NCBI GenBank assembly: GCA_009840445.1
Contig: VXNS01000066.1
Location: 1 to 64,000, forward strand
Reading direction: 5' to 3'
DNA length: 64,000 nt
Source: Synechococcus sp. SB0662_bin_14
GTDB lineage: Bacteria > Cyanobacteriota > Cyanobacteriia > PCC-6307 > Cyanobiaceae
Every line of letters starts with the position of its first letter. The stretch's first letter is position 1. Of this stretch, positions 12,309 through 22,183 are shown piece after piece. The notes below the pieces were generated by a model. The model saw only the letters and a program-made list of their open reading frames with translations. It did not search any database and was not told where the DNA came from. The position numbers and the translations under genes are program-made.

Positions 12309-13934
12309 ATGGATCTGTTTACAAACCACAGATCCAGCCGGTTTTCCAGCCGTTATCAGGAGCGGGACTTGGGTCCCCGGTTTGACTTGGTGCTTTGGGG
12401 TGTGCCCGTGGCCTTGATTGGCGTCTCCGGCCTGCTCATTGCCAGCACCCAGCGTCAGGCGAGCGGTGACGTGCCCTGGCTCAATCATGGCGCCGCCGCC
12501 ATGGCGCTGCTGGTGGCCCTGCTTCTCGTAGCCTCCCGCACCACGTTGCTTCGCACTGTGCTCTTGGCCGTCTGCAACCGCTGGCTTGGCCTCCAACTGC
12601 AAGCCCCGCGGCTCAATGGCAGAGCGGCCAGCCTTTTCACGTTTCCCCCGCTGTTCTTCAGTGGCGTGAGTGTCACGCTCATCATCTGCAAGCTGATGGG
12701 TGTGGATGGGCTCTGGCTGGACCACTGGATTACGGGGACCGTGGGCCTTGTGCTGGCGTTGTATGTATCCCGTCTTTCTCCTGAGCTGTTGTCGTTGCGC
12801 AGATCTCGACACTGGCAGGAGCCCCCCCAAGGCTCTCGTCCCCAGGGGGGCTGGTCCATGGCGGGGGGTGGTTGGGCGTCTCTCGTCCTGCTGGTGCTGC
12901 TGCTGGTGGGCACTGTTGCTGCGCTGTTGGCGGTCAACCTGGTGGGTACCGAGGCCCTCGGCGCTCAGCGTTGGCTGGCCCTGGGTCCGTTCCAGGTGCA
13001 GCCGTCGGAGTTCGCCAAGCTTGCCACCATTGTTCTTGTGGCCGCCATTCTGGATCGGTTCCCCATCCAGAAGCCCATGGACCTGCTCCGCCCTTTTGCC
13101 GTGATTCTGGTGCCGTGGGCCTTGGTGCTGGTTCAGCCGGACTTGGGAACGTCTCTGGTGTTCGGGGCCGTCCTGCTGGGGATGCTGTACTGGTCCACCA
13201 TGCCTTGGCAATGGCTGCTGTTGCTGTTATCTCCCCTGCCCACAGCGCTCCTGAGTGGCCTCCGGCACACGGGATCGCCGGGCATCCTGGTGGTTCAGGT
13301 GGCCTGGATTGCCGCCATGGGAATTATGGCTTGGCGCCACCTGCCTTGGCGTTGGAGCGGCGCCGTGCTGACGGCAGTGGCATTGGTGGCAACATCCTTG
13401 TCTACACCTTGGCTCTGGGAGCATGGGCTGAAGGACTATCAGCGGGACCGCCTGACCCTGTTTCTGAATCCCTCCATGGATCCGCTGGGGGGGGGCTACC
13501 ACATCATTCAAAGCATCATCGGCATAGGTTCCGGCGGCTTTGCAGGAACCGGCCTGCTCCAAGGGCAACTGACCCGACTTCAATTCATTCCGGAGCAGCA
13601 CACGGATTTCATCTTCAGCGCCCTGGGGGAAGAAACGGGGTTTGTGGGGTGTTTTCTGGTGGTTTTAGGGTTTGCCGCCTGGTGTTGGCGACTGCTCAAG
13701 ATCGCCACAGTGGCCAAAACAGACTTTGAATCGCTCCTGGTCATTGGCATCCTGGCCATGGTGATGTTTCAAGTGGTGGTGAACGTGTTTATGACAACCG
13801 GTTTGGGGCCCGTGACCGGTATTCCGTTGCCGTTTATGAGCTATGGACGTTCCGCGCTACTGATGAACTGTCTGGGGATTGGCTTGGTGGCCGCAGTGGA
13901 GCGACGCTGCCGACAGACGCGGCCGTTCTCCTGA
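12309..13934 (+). CDS. rodA: RodA-type SEDS peptidoglycan glycosyltransferase, N-terminally enlarged
   Basis: 541 residues, about 100 longer than usual cyanobacterial RodA. The SEDS core is intact: LGAQRWLALG...VQPSEFAK, VQPDLGTSLVFG, and the loop with the catalytic Asp, DPLGGGYHIIQS, followed by PEQHTDFIFSALGEE and LPFMSYG. It polymerises lipid II glycan strands with a class B PBP during elongation. Residues about 38-77 and 119-150 are two similar membrane units (GVSGLLIASTQ...WLNHG and GVSVTLIICKL...LDHWITG), so the extra length looks like a duplicated first membrane pair. It lies between mrp and a kinase-like gene whose ATG overlaps its TGA. Confidence 0.92.
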   Translation: MDLFTNHRSSRFSSRYQERDLGPRFDLVLWGVPVALIGVSGLLIASTQRQASGDVPWLNHGAAAMALLVALLLVASRTTLLRTVLLAVCNRWLGLQLQAPRLNGRAASLFTFPPLFFSGVSVTLIICKLMGVDGLWLDHWITGTVGLVLALYVSRLSPELLSLRRSRHWQEPPQGSRPQGGWSMAGGGWASLVLLVLLLVGTVAALLAVNLVGTEALGAQRWLALGPFQVQPSEFAKLATIVLVAAILDRFPIQKPMDLLRPFAVILVPWALVLVQPDLGTSLVFGAVLLGMLYWSTMPWQWLLLLLSPLPTALLSGLRHTGSPGILVVQVAWIAAMGIMAWRHLPWRWSGAVLTAVALVATSLSTPWLWEHGLKDYQRDRLTLFLNPSMDPLGGGYHIIQSIIGIGSGGFAGTGLLQGQLTRLQFIPEQHTDFIFSALGEETGFVGCFLVVLGFAAWCWRLLKIATVAKTDFESLLVIGILAMVMFQVVVNVFMTTGLGPVTGIPLPFMSYGRSALLMNCLGIGLVAAVERRCRQTRPFS

Positions 13935-15304
13935 TGGCGCAGCCCAGCTTGAGAGCACTCCATCAACTGCTCTGGCGGCACTGGAGTGGTGAGACCACGA
14001 CGGAGGAGGGCGCCCGTCGTCAATGGTGGGCAGCCTTGCAGGTGATCCAGGAGGACTTGTCCGCCCAACTGGGGGAGGCCCCATCGGGACGGGAAGGGGT
14101 CTGGCTGACGGCGCCCCTGCCAGCGCTCCATGAGCCCAATCTGCTGCCAGCGCTCCAGGGATGGGTGTGGATGCCGGAGCGCTTCTCCCCATGGATCTTG
14201 AACCTGCCCCTCCTGCCGGGACAGGCCACGGATGAAGTGGACCCCTGGTCCCCCCTAACACTGCAACCGGACGATGGCCGTGACCCCTTTCTTGTGCTGG
14301 TGACCCGTCACCTGCAACTGGCCATCTCCCTACGGCCTGTGGCCGACCAATGGGCGCTGCTGGTTTGCTTTGACGGGGCTACGGTGTTCCAGGCATTGGA
14401 ACTGTTAAGGCGGCGACTGCTCCGGGAGGATCCCGGTCATGGCCAGAGGCTGCGCGGGGTTTTGGAGCAACTGGGTCCAGTGACCATGACGGATAACCTA
14501 GGCAGTGAGCGGCGCTTCTGGTCCGCGTTGGCTTGCCGTCTCGCCTCCATGCCCCCCAGCCTTACGGTGACGGCATCCCCCGTGGACCCCTCCTCCCCGG
14601 AAGGCCCGAACCAGGATGCACCGGAGCCCAGCGGAACCACCATGGAGTTGGAGTTTCTGGAAGCCCTGTCCCATGGCATTCGTACACCCCTGGCCACCAT
14701 CCGCGTTCTGAGCCGTGTCCTGAGCCGCCGCGCCGACTTGGGGGAAGACGTACAACGTCAACTGGCGCAAATCGACGCGGAATGCACCGTGCAGATTGAC
14801 CGCTTTGGCCTCATCTTCCATACAGCGGAACTCCAGCGGCAGCCCAAGGCGCAACGGTTGCTGTCCCGCACGAACCTGGCCAGCCTTGTGGAGCAGCAAC
14901 ACAGTCGGTGGCAGCAACAGCTTGAACGCTATGGTCTCCAGCTTCAGTTGGAGTTGGAGCGGAATCTCCCGGACGTCATGAGCGATCCCCTGCTGGTGGC
15001 GCCCATGCTGGCTGGCGTGGTGGAGCGCTTTGGCCAGGGACTGCGTTCGGGGACCACCCTTCACGTGGTCCTGACCCGTGCCGGCGGGAAATTGCGCTTG
15101 CAACTGCGGGGAGATAGCCAACACAGTCGGGACGAACCTGGCGAGACCCATCTCGGCGCTGTTCTCACCTGGAAGCCGGAGACGGGACGCCTCCATCTCA
15201 GTCGTTCAGCCATTCGGCAACTCTTCAGCAGCTTGGGGGGACGCATGGCCGAACGTGGCCCCCAGCAGTTGACCCTGTTTTTTCCCCTGGCCCAGGGCCT
15301 GTGA
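13934..15304 (+). CDS. Sensor histidine kinase-like protein (degenerate ATPase domain)
   Basis: 456 residues. The first about 235 have no recognised domain. A HisKA-type dimerisation helix then carries the phospho-acceptor box [14 protein letters not shown] (His at about 247, with Gly in place of the usual Glu), followed by a coiled second helix. The C-terminal 130 residues occupy the place of HATPase_c, but I see no N-box, DxGxG or GxGxG motif. It may be an inactive kinase or a highly diverged one. It starts inside the rodA stop (TGATG), with psaD about 100 bp downstream. No response regulator is nearby. Confidence 0.8.
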   Translation: MAQPSLRALHQLLWRHWSGETTTEEGARRQWWAALQVIQEDLSAQLGEAPSGREGVWLTAPLPALHEPNLLPALQGWVWMPERFSPWILNLPLLPGQATDEVDPWSPLTLQPDDGRDPFLVLVTRHLQLAISLRPVADQWALLVCFDGATVFQALELLRRRLLREDPGHGQRLRGVLEQLGPVTMTDNLGSERRFWSALACRLASMPPSLTVTASPVDPSSPEGPNQDAPEPSGTTMELEFLEALSHGIRTPLATIRVLSRVLSRRADLGEDVQRQLAQIDAECTVQIDRFGLIFHTAELQRQPKAQRLLSRTNLASLVEQQHSRWQQQLERYGLQLQLELERNLPDVMSDPLLVAPMLAGVVERFGQGLRSGTTLHVVLTRAGGKLRLQLRGDSQHSRDEPGETHLGAVLTWKPETGRLHLSRSAIRQLFSSLGGRMAERGPQQLTLFFPLAQGL

Positions 15305-15408
15305 CCAGACGGTCCCCTTTGGCATCAAGCTGTAAAGAGGCATTCACAGTGGGAGGAATGCCACGGGTCCCCTTGCTAGGGTACTTGTCACGTCTCTCCC
15401 CAATTCCC

Positions 15409-15831
15409 ATGTCAGAGGTGCTCAAAGGCCAGCTTCCGGCCTATGTGGGCAGCACAGGCGGCCTGCTGGATGCCGCTGAAACTGAAGAGAAGTACGCCAT
15501 CACCTGGACCAGCAAAAAGGACCAGGCGTTTGAGTTGCCCACTGGCGGCGCTGCCCTCATGCACAGTGGGGAGAACATCATGTACTTTGCCCGCAAGGAG
15601 CAGTGTCTGGCCCTGGGCGCCAGCCTGCGCACCTTCAAGCCCAGAATCAACGACTACAAGATCTACCGCATCTTCCCTGGTGGGGACACGGAGTACTTGC
15701 ATCCCAAGGATGGGGTCTTCCCCGAGAAGGTGAACGAAGGCCGTCCTATGGTCAACCACAACGCTCGCTCCATTGGCAGCAATGTCAACCCTGCCACCGT
15801 CAAGTTCACCGGGCAGAAGTCCTACGACTGA
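15409..15831 (+). CDS. psaD: Photosystem I reaction center subunit II
   Basis: 140-residue stromal/cytoplasmic subunit that docks ferredoxin on photosystem I. Conserved segments include [53 protein letters not shown] and [11 protein letters not shown]. The start at 15409 ([14 protein letters not shown]) gives exactly the usual length. About 100 bp of non-coding DNA upstream probably hold its own promoter. It lies in a run with trpE, gshA and ppc; petF, its electron acceptor, is at 29.0 kb. Confidence 0.98.
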   Translation: MSEVLKGQLPAYVGSTGGLLDAAETEEKYAITWTSKKDQAFELPTGGAALMHSGENIMYFARKEQCLALGASLRTFKPRINDYKIYRIFPGGDTEYLHPKDGVFPEKVNEGRPMVNHNARSIGSNVNPATVKFTGQKSYD

Positions 15832-15842
15832 AGCTGCCGCCC

Positions 15843-15859
15843 GGCTCTCCCGGAGAGCC
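15843..15859 (+). other. Short inverted repeat between psaD and trpE
   Basis: GGCTCTCCCGGAGAGCC, 17 nt, is self-complementary (a 6-7 bp stem with a tiny loop). It sits 12 bp after the psaD stop and 9 bp before the trpE GTG. No T-tract follows, so it is more likely an mRNA-stabilising or attenuating hairpin than a terminator. Function is not demonstrated. Confidence 0.35.
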
Positions 15860-15867
15860 CAGGGCGC

Positions 15868-17394
15868 GTGATTAGTCTCGAAGCCATCAGACAGCGGGCC
15901 AGCCAAGGGGAAACGTTCCTCCCCGTCTGGACCACGTGGTCCGCTGATCTGGATACCCCTGTCTCCACGTGGCTGCGCATCAGTTCGGGTAGCCCCTATG
16001 GCGTGCTCCTGGAGTCCGTTGATGGTGGTGTCCATATTGGCCGCTGGAGCGTGGTGGCCACCTATCCCCTGTGGGTGTTTGAAAGCCGCGGTGACCGGAG
16101 TGTGCGGCGCTGGCGAGATGGTCGCTGTGATGTCTATTCCGGCAACCCCCTGGAGCAGTTGCGGCGCCAGATGCAGCCCTACCGTGCCAGCCCGATTCCC
16201 GGCTGCCCTGCCCTGGGCCAACTCTTTGGCATGTGGGGCTATGAATTGATCCGCTGGATTGAACCCACCGTCCCTGTCCATGCAGCGGCTGAGGGAGATT
16301 ATCCCGATGGCCTCTGGATGCTCTGTGACCACTTGCTCCTGTTTGACCAGGCCCGTCGGCTGCTGACGGCAGTCTCCTACATCAACTTGCAGGATCAGCC
16401 GGATCTCGAGTTGGCCCGCTCGGATGCCCAACTCCGGCTCCAGCGGTTGCGACACTGCATCCTGACACCCAGCCAGGCCCAACCCCTGGTCTGGCAGCAC
16501 ACAGCGCTTCAGCAGACGCCTACAACAGCCAACCGCAGTCGTGCCAATTTTGAAGCAGCCGTCCATAAGGCGCACGAGCACATCACGGCTGGAGACGTGT
16601 TCCAACTGGTGCTCAGCCAGCGCCTGGAGGCCACGCTTCCCCACGAGCCCTTTTCCATCTACCGCAGTCTCCGGTTGGTGAACCCCAGCCCCTATATGGC
16701 CTATTTCAACTTTGGCAACTGGCAGCTTATTGGCTCCAGTCCCGAGGTCATGGTCAAGGTGGAGCGCCAGGAGGATGGCAACCATGACGGAAAGCGGCTG
16801 GCCATCTTGCGGCCCATTGCCGGTACCCGACGCCGTAGCCCGGATCCTGCAACGGATGCGGCGCTGGCCGAGGAGTTGCTGGCGGACCCCAAAGAACGGT
16901 CCGAACACGTGATGCTGGTGGACCTGGCCCGCAACGACCTGGGTCGGGTTTGCCAGCCAGGCAGCGTGCAGCTCAAAGACCTGATGGTGATTGAACGCTA
17001 TTCCCACGTGATGCACCTCGTCTCGGAAGTGCATGGCCAGTTGCGGGAGACCTGTGATCCCCTGGATGTGCTGGTGGCCTGTTTCCCTGCGGGAACCGTC
17101 AGCGGCGCCCCCAAAATTCGCGCCATGCAGTTGATTCACGGGTTGGAGCCGGACCGCCGTGGACCCTACTCCGGTGTCTATGGCTCCATGGACCTGCAGG
17201 GCACCATCAATCTGGCCATCACAATTCGCTCCATCCTGGCCAGGCCCCAGGCGCCAGGTCAGTGGCACGTCTCTGTTCAAGCGGGTGCGGGAATCGTCTG
17301 CGAGTCTCAGCCCGCTTTGGAATACGAGGAGACCCTGAACAAGGCCTGCGGCATGTTGCGGGCCATCAACTGCCTGGAGGTGGACCATCCATGA
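15868..17394 (+). CDS. trpE: Anthranilate synthase component I
   Basis: 508-residue enzyme making anthranilate from chorismate with ammonia from TrpG, the first committed step to tryptophan. The N-terminal regulatory region keeps a tryptophan-binding-like LLES (YGVLLESVDGG). The chorismate-binding domain has SPEVMVK, PIAGTRRRS, ERSEHVMLVDLARNDLGR, GTVSGAPKIRAM, GPYSGVYG and QAGAGIV. The start is GTG at 15868. It is not fused to TrpG. The stop overlaps the gshA ATG (ATGA). Confidence 0.97.
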   Translation: MISLEAIRQRASQGETFLPVWTTWSADLDTPVSTWLRISSGSPYGVLLESVDGGVHIGRWSVVATYPLWVFESRGDRSVRRWRDGRCDVYSGNPLEQLRRQMQPYRASPIPGCPALGQLFGMWGYELIRWIEPTVPVHAAAEGDYPDGLWMLCDHLLLFDQARRLLTAVSYINLQDQPDLELARSDAQLRLQRLRHCILTPSQAQPLVWQHTALQQTPTTANRSRANFEAAVHKAHEHITAGDVFQLVLSQRLEATLPHEPFSIYRSLRLVNPSPYMAYFNFGNWQLIGSSPEVMVKVERQEDGNHDGKRLAILRPIAGTRRRSPDPATDAALAEELLADPKERSEHVMLVDLARNDLGRVCQPGSVQLKDLMVIERYSHVMHLVSEVHGQLRETCDPLDVLVACFPAGTVSGAPKIRAMQLIHGLEPDRRGPYSGVYGSMDLQGTINLAITIRSILARPQAPGQWHVSVQAGAGIVCESQPALEYEETLNKACGMLRAINCLEVDHP

Positions 17395-18578
17395 CCACCC
17401 CCCTGCTGCTGAAGGGCTTTGAGGTGGAGATGTTCACGGGGCGACCCGATGGCACCGTTGTGGGATGTGCCGATGATGTGGCCCGGGCGCTGCCTGGCTT
17501 CATGCTGGAGCCTGATCGCCGCAACCTGGAGTACGCCACGCCCCCCTCGGCGGACTACCGCCAGCAGTTGCACCACTTGCTGGAACCCCGGCACACCTTG
17601 CGTGCCTGGCTGCGGCAACGTGATCTCACCCTCTTGCCTGGCAGTTGCCTCAGCCTGGGGGATAGCCGCCGCTTTGAGCGGTCCGACCCCACCAATGCCT
17701 ATCACGGCTTGATTGAGCGCACCTACGGCACCCGGGTGGCCACGGCCAGTGTGCATCTGAACTTTGGACTTACCGATCCGGAACAGCTCATGGCGGCTTG
17801 TCGGCTCATGCGTTGCGAAGGTGCCCTGTTGCTCGCCCTCAGCGCCTGCTCCCCTTTTCTGGACGGTCGGGTGACGGGCGCCCACTCCCAACGCTGGCGT
17901 CAGTTCCCCATTACGCCCGCCTGGGTTCCTCTCTTCCGCCGTCACAGCCACTACATCCAGTGGATGGAGGAGCAATTGCGCCTGGGGGCCATGCACAACG
18001 TGCGCCATCTGTGGTGTTCAGTGCGTCCCAACGGCCGGCGTCGACCCTACGAGATTGATCGCGTGGAGATACGCATCTGCGACTTGTTGGATGACCCTCC
18101 GGAGTTGCTGGCTGTTGCCAGCTTTTGTGAGTTGCGCCTGCTGCAGTTGTTGGCGGACCCTGAGCGCCATGATCCACTCCGGGCCAGCACCATGGATGCC
18201 GATGCTCTCGCAGCCTTGGCGGACCGCAATGACCAGGCTGCGTCCCGGCAGTCCCTTGCGGCCCAACTGCACCACTGGCGGGATGGCCATGCCCTGACTG
18301 CTGCCCAGTGGCTACGCCAGTCTCTCCACCATGTACAGGGGATGGCGAAATCCTTGGGTCTGGAGAGTTGGCTCCAGCCTCTGCACAGTATCCTGAGAGA
18401 AGGGAACCGCTCCATGCGTTGGCTTCGCTTCCATGGAGACGGAGAGCCCATCCGCGCCATTGTCAAGCGAGAGGCTGCATCCCTGGAGAGCCGTGAGCGT
18501 GAGCTACGCCAGCGCCTGTGCGAGGGGACGCCCACAACAGCCTGCGTTGCGCCGACCACTTCCCTTGCCGCACCATGA
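17391..18578 (+). CDS. gshA: Glutamate-cysteine ligase, cyanobacterial type
   Basis: 395-residue enzyme of the GCS2-like cyanobacterial family, forming gamma-glutamylcysteine for glutathione synthesis. It opens [21 protein letters not shown] and contains the family signatures [31 protein letters not shown] and [12 protein letters not shown]. Length and order fit the family. It overlaps trpE upstream and ppc downstream by ATGA each, so trpE-gshA-ppc should be translationally coupled. Confidence 0.93.
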   Translation: MTTPLLLKGFEVEMFTGRPDGTVVGCADDVARALPGFMLEPDRRNLEYATPPSADYRQQLHHLLEPRHTLRAWLRQRDLTLLPGSCLSLGDSRRFERSDPTNAYHGLIERTYGTRVATASVHLNFGLTDPEQLMAACRLMRCEGALLLALSACSPFLDGRVTGAHSQRWRQFPITPAWVPLFRRHSHYIQWMEEQLRLGAMHNVRHLWCSVRPNGRRRPYEIDRVEIRICDLLDDPPELLAVASFCELRLLQLLADPERHDPLRASTMDADALAALADRNDQAASRQSLAAQLHHWRDGHALTAAQWLRQSLHHVQGMAKSLGLESWLQPLHSILREGNRSMRWLRFHGDGEPIRAIVKREAASLESRERELRQRLCEGTPTTACVAPTTSLAAP

Positions 18579-21559
18579 TCCTGGCGCCTCGTACATCTCA
18601 CGCCGACCTCCCCGGTGCGGACCAGCCGTCTGCTGCAACGAGGCTTGACGCACCGCGGTTGCTCCAGGAACGGCTGGGCCTCGTTGAGGAACTGTGGCAC
18701 AGCGTGCTCAACTATGAGTGTGACCAGGCCGTGGCATCCCGCCTGACCCACCTCAAGCAACTGTGCTTCGAGGCCGGTAGCGCAGACGCCATCGTTGAGT
18801 TGGTGCGCACCATGGACTTGAGCGAGGCCATCGTTGCTGCCCGGGCCTTCTCCTTGTATTTCCAGTTGGTCAACATCATTGAGCAGCAAATTGAAGAAGA
18901 CCGTTATCGCTCCTCCATCCAGGCTGCCTACGCCAAGGGTCCGGTTGTGGAGAATCCCTTTGCCCCGCCCTTGTCTCTCAGTTCGGCGCCCATCCCTCTG
19001 CGCACACTGTTTGGCCGTCTCCGCTGCCTCAACGTGCCGCCGGGTCAGTTGGAGACTCTGCTCAACAGAATGGATATCCGCTTGGTGTTTACGGCCCATC
19101 CCACGGAGATCGTGCGTCACACCGTGCGCCATAAGCAGCGTCGGGTTGCGGATCTTCTGACGCGACACGCGCAACTGGACGGCGCTGGTCATGGGGAGGA
19201 TCAGGAGTTGATCCGCCGTCAGTTGGAGCAGGAAATCCGCCTGTGGTGGTGTACCGATGAACTCCACCAGTTCAAGCCGTCCGTGCTGGACGAGGTGGAC
19301 TACGCCCTCCTCTATTTTCAGGAGGTTCTCTTTGATGTGCTGCCCCAGTTTAACGGGCGCCTACGGCGGGTCTTGCAACGCAGCTATCCGGATGTGCAAC
19401 TGCACAGCGAAGCTGTCATCACCTTCGGCTCCTGGGTGGGGGCTGATCGGGACGGCAACCCCTCCGTCACGCCGGACGTGACCTGGAGAACCGCCTGCTA
19501 TCAGCGCCAGCTCATGCTGGAGCGCTATATCGGTGCGGTGGAGACCCTGCGCACGGAACTGTCCCTCTCCATGCAATGGAGTCAGGTGGGCACCGACCTG
19601 CTGGAGTCCCTGGAACTGGACCGGCTGTGCTTCCCCTCAGTCTATGAACGGCTGGCCGCCCGATACCGTCTGGAGCCCTATCGGCTCAAACTCAGTTACA
19701 TCCTGGAGCGACTGCACCGCACCCATGCCCGCAACAAGGCGCTGAATGAAGCGGGTTGGGACTCTCCCTTGCCCCAGCCACGGTCCAAAGATATCTCCAG
19801 CATTGCCCCCATGGGCCAGGAGCTGGCCGGTCCGCTTCACTATGGGTCCTATCTGGATTTCCGCCAAGACCTGGAACTCCTGCAGAACAGCCTTCTCCAC
19901 ACTGGCTTGAGCAACACGGGCCTGGAGTCCTTGCTGACGCAGGTGAGCAGTTTTGGCTTCTCCCTTGCGGCTCTGGATCTGCGGCAGGAGAGTAGTCGCC
20001 ACAGTGATGCTCTTGACGAGATCACGCGCTTTTTACAAATGCCGGCCTACAGCACCATGGACGAAGGGGCCCGGGTGCAATGGTTGCTGACGGAGTTGCA
20101 GACCAGGCGCCCCCTGGTGCCTGCCGCAGTGGTCTGGAAGGACAGCACCCGTGAGACGCTTGACGTGTTCCGCATGCTCAAACGTCTTCAGTTGGAGTTT
20201 GGCGAGCGCACCTGTCGCACCTACATCATCTCCATGTGCGAAAGCGTCTCCGATGTACTGGAAGTGATGGTGCTGGCCAAGGAGGCTGGTCTGGTGAGCG
20301 CCCCGGATGATCAGGCGTCGCTCCTGGTGATTCCCCTGTTTGAGACCGTCGAAGACCTGCAACGGGCTCCGCGGGTGATGGAGGATCTCTTCAGCATGTC
20401 CACCTACCGAGGGCTATTGTCCTGTTGTGGCCAAAGGACAGAAAAAGACGGCCTGTTGCAGGAAATCATGCTGGGCTATTCCGATAGCAACAAAGACTCG
20501 GGGTTCCTTTCCAGCAACTGGGAAATTTATCGCGCTCAGCAAGCTCTGGCGGCCCTGGCACGGGGGCAGGACATTCATCTGCGGCTCTTCCACGGCCGTG
20601 GCGGTTCCGTGGGACGGGGTGGCGGACCGGCCTACCAGGCCATTCTGGCCCAGCCTGGAGGCACCCTGGAGGGACGCATCAAGATCACTGAGCAGGGGGA
20701 GGTGTTGGCCTCCAAGTACGCCTTGCCGGAGTTGGCGCTCTATAACTTGGAAACCGTCACCTCTGCCGTCATCCAGAACAGCTTGCTGGGGTCCCGCCTG
20801 GGGGAACATCGCGAGTGGAGTGAGTTGATGAGTCGTCTGGCCCAGTGCTCTCGCAGCCACTACCGAGCCCTGGTCCACGACAATCCCCACTTGGTGCTTT
20901 TTTTCCAGCAGGTGACGCCCATTGAAGAGATTGCCATGCTGCAGATTTCTTCCCGTCCCGCTCGGCGCCGTGGCGGCGCCAGGGATCTCTCCGGCCTGCG
21001 GGCCATTCCCTGGGTGTTTGGCTGGACCCAAAGCCGCTTCCTGCTGCCCAGTTGGTACGGGGTGGGTTTTGCCTTGAACCAGGAGTTGCAGGCGCACCCC
21101 GAGCAGTTGGACGTGCTCCGTGAGCTCTACGGCCGCTGGCCCTTCCTGCGCACCCTCATTTCCAACGTGGAGATGACCCTGGCCAAGGTGGACCTGCAAC
21201 TGGCGGAGCACTACATGAATTCCCTCAGCAGCGACAAGTATCGGGACGCCTTTGGGACCATTTTTGCCCGCATCCGCCAGGAGTATGAACTCACCCGCTC
21301 CCTGGTGCTGAAAATCACCGGCCATCGGGAACTGCTGGCGGAAGATCCGGGTCTTAAGCTGTCGGTGGAGTTGAGAAATTGCACCATCGTGCCGCTGGGC
21401 TTTATCCAGGTGGCCCTCCTGCGTCGACTGCGGGAACAGGTGCGCCGTCCCCCCCTGCGGGAGGAGGAGGAAAAGCGCACCTACAGCCGCAGCGAGCTGT
21501 TGCGGGGCGCCTTGCTCACCATCAACGGCATCGCTGCGGGGATGCGCAACACAGGTTGA
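18575..21559 (+). CDS. ppc: Phosphoenolpyruvate carboxylase
   Basis: 994-residue anaplerotic enzyme forming oxaloacetate from PEP and bicarbonate. Active-site segments are [12 protein letters not shown] (catalytic His), [45 protein letters not shown] and the C-terminal end RNTG. The start at 18575 ([12 protein letters not shown]) overlaps the gshA stop; an in-frame ATG at 18518 lies inside gshA. In picocyanobacteria PEPC supplies C4 skeletons for the interrupted TCA cycle. Confidence 0.98.
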   Translation: MILAPRTSHADLPGADQPSAATRLDAPRLLQERLGLVEELWHSVLNYECDQAVASRLTHLKQLCFEAGSADAIVELVRTMDLSEAIVAARAFSLYFQLVNIIEQQIEEDRYRSSIQAAYAKGPVVENPFAPPLSLSSAPIPLRTLFGRLRCLNVPPGQLETLLNRMDIRLVFTAHPTEIVRHTVRHKQRRVADLLTRHAQLDGAGHGEDQELIRRQLEQEIRLWWCTDELHQFKPSVLDEVDYALLYFQEVLFDVLPQFNGRLRRVLQRSYPDVQLHSEAVITFGSWVGADRDGNPSVTPDVTWRTACYQRQLMLERYIGAVETLRTELSLSMQWSQVGTDLLESLELDRLCFPSVYERLAARYRLEPYRLKLSYILERLHRTHARNKALNEAGWDSPLPQPRSKDISSIAPMGQELAGPLHYGSYLDFRQDLELLQNSLLHTGLSNTGLESLLTQVSSFGFSLAALDLRQESSRHSDALDEITRFLQMPAYSTMDEGARVQWLLTELQTRRPLVPAAVVWKDSTRETLDVFRMLKRLQLEFGERTCRTYIISMCESVSDVLEVMVLAKEAGLVSAPDDQASLLVIPLFETVEDLQRAPRVMEDLFSMSTYRGLLSCCGQRTEKDGLLQEIMLGYSDSNKDSGFLSSNWEIYRAQQALAALARGQDIHLRLFHGRGGSVGRGGGPAYQAILAQPGGTLEGRIKITEQGEVLASKYALPELALYNLETVTSAVIQNSLLGSRLGEHREWSELMSRLAQCSRSHYRALVHDNPHLVLFFQQVTPIEEIAMLQISSRPARRRGGARDLSGLRAIPWVFGWTQSRFLLPSWYGVGFALNQELQAHPEQLDVLRELYGRWPFLRTLISNVEMTLAKVDLQLAEHYMNSLSSDKYRDAFGTIFARIRQEYELTRSLVLKITGHRELLAEDPGLKLSVELRNCTIVPLGFIQVALLRRLREQVRRPPLREEEEKRTYSRSELLRGALLTINGIAAGMRNTG

Positions 21560-21565
21560 GGAGAG

Positions 21566-22048
21566 ATGACGATGCCCAAGCCAGCACCCAGACCGGCAGC
21601 GACTCTGCCAACAGGCTGGCTGATGTTGGAGGATCCGGATCGACCGGATGCTGCTGCCGTCAATCGGTTGCTCCAGGCCTGTGGTCAACCGGAGCGCAGC
21701 ACCGAGCGGGTGGTCCTGGCGCTGCAGCGCAGTGATCTCGTGGTCAGCCTTTGGCGACCTGCACCTGATGGTGCGGGGGGCCACGAGTTGGTGGGTCTGG
21801 TGCGGGCCACCAGTGACCGCTCCTTGAACGTGAACCTTTGGGACCTGTGCGTTCTTGACGACGTTCAGCCCAGGAATCACTACATCCACTTGCTCATGCG
21901 GTCCATGTTGCTGAGGCTGCGCCGTGATCTGGCGGGGTGCAGCATTTCCATGATGACCACGGCAGAAGACGTGCCGGAATTGGAGCGCTTCGGCTTCCTG
22001 GAATCCCCCAACGGGATTCGCGCCATGGCACTTCAACTCAGGCTCTGA
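21566..22048 (+). CDS. GNAT family N-acetyltransferase-like protein
   Basis: 160 residues with the GNAT order: a strand with GLVRATSDRSLNVNLWDLCVLDDVQ (motifs D/A region), a helix NHYIHLLMRSMLLRLRRDL in place of the acetyl-CoA-binding helix, and a terminal strand ERFGFLESPNGIRAMAL. The classic Q/RxxGxG/A loop is not clear (QPRNHYI), so acetyl-CoA binding is uncertain. It starts 6 bp after ppc (ATG 21566, alternative 21572). The substrate is unknown. Confidence 0.75.
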   Translation: MTMPKPAPRPAATLPTGWLMLEDPDRPDAAAVNRLLQACGQPERSTERVVLALQRSDLVVSLWRPAPDGAGGHELVGLVRATSDRSLNVNLWDLCVLDDVQPRNHYIHLLMRSMLLRLRRDLAGCSISMMTTAEDVPELERFGFLESPNGIRAMALQLRL

Positions 22049-22087
22049 GTTCAGGCCATGGGAGTGCAGGGAACCTGCCTGAGGAAG

Positions 22088-22161
22088 CGGGCATGGAAGG
22101 ATTCGAACCCTCGGCTTTCAGAACCGGAATCTGACGCTCTATCCAACTGAGCTACATGCCC
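22088..22161 (-). tRNA. tRNA-Arg (anticodon CCG)
   Basis: The minus strand folds with acceptor GGGCATG/CATGCCC, D-arm GCTC...GAGC, anticodon stem TCAGA/TCTGA around loop TTCCGGT (anticodon CCG), and T-arm GAGGG-TTCGAAT-CCTTC. The discriminator is G and CCA is not encoded. It is 74 nt, and divergent from recF. Confidence 0.97.
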
Positions 22162-22183
22162 ATGGGCATCATCCTAGTCCACC

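Noticed and set aside
15412..17388. 658-codon open frame antisense to psaD-trpE
   Set aside because: Same GC-bias artefact; the sense strand encodes PsaD and TrpE with full motifs.
20414..22036. Long open frame antisense to ppc and the GNAT gene
   Set aside because: Composition is His/Gln-rich shadow sequence with no domain; PEPC catalytic motifs are on the sense strand.
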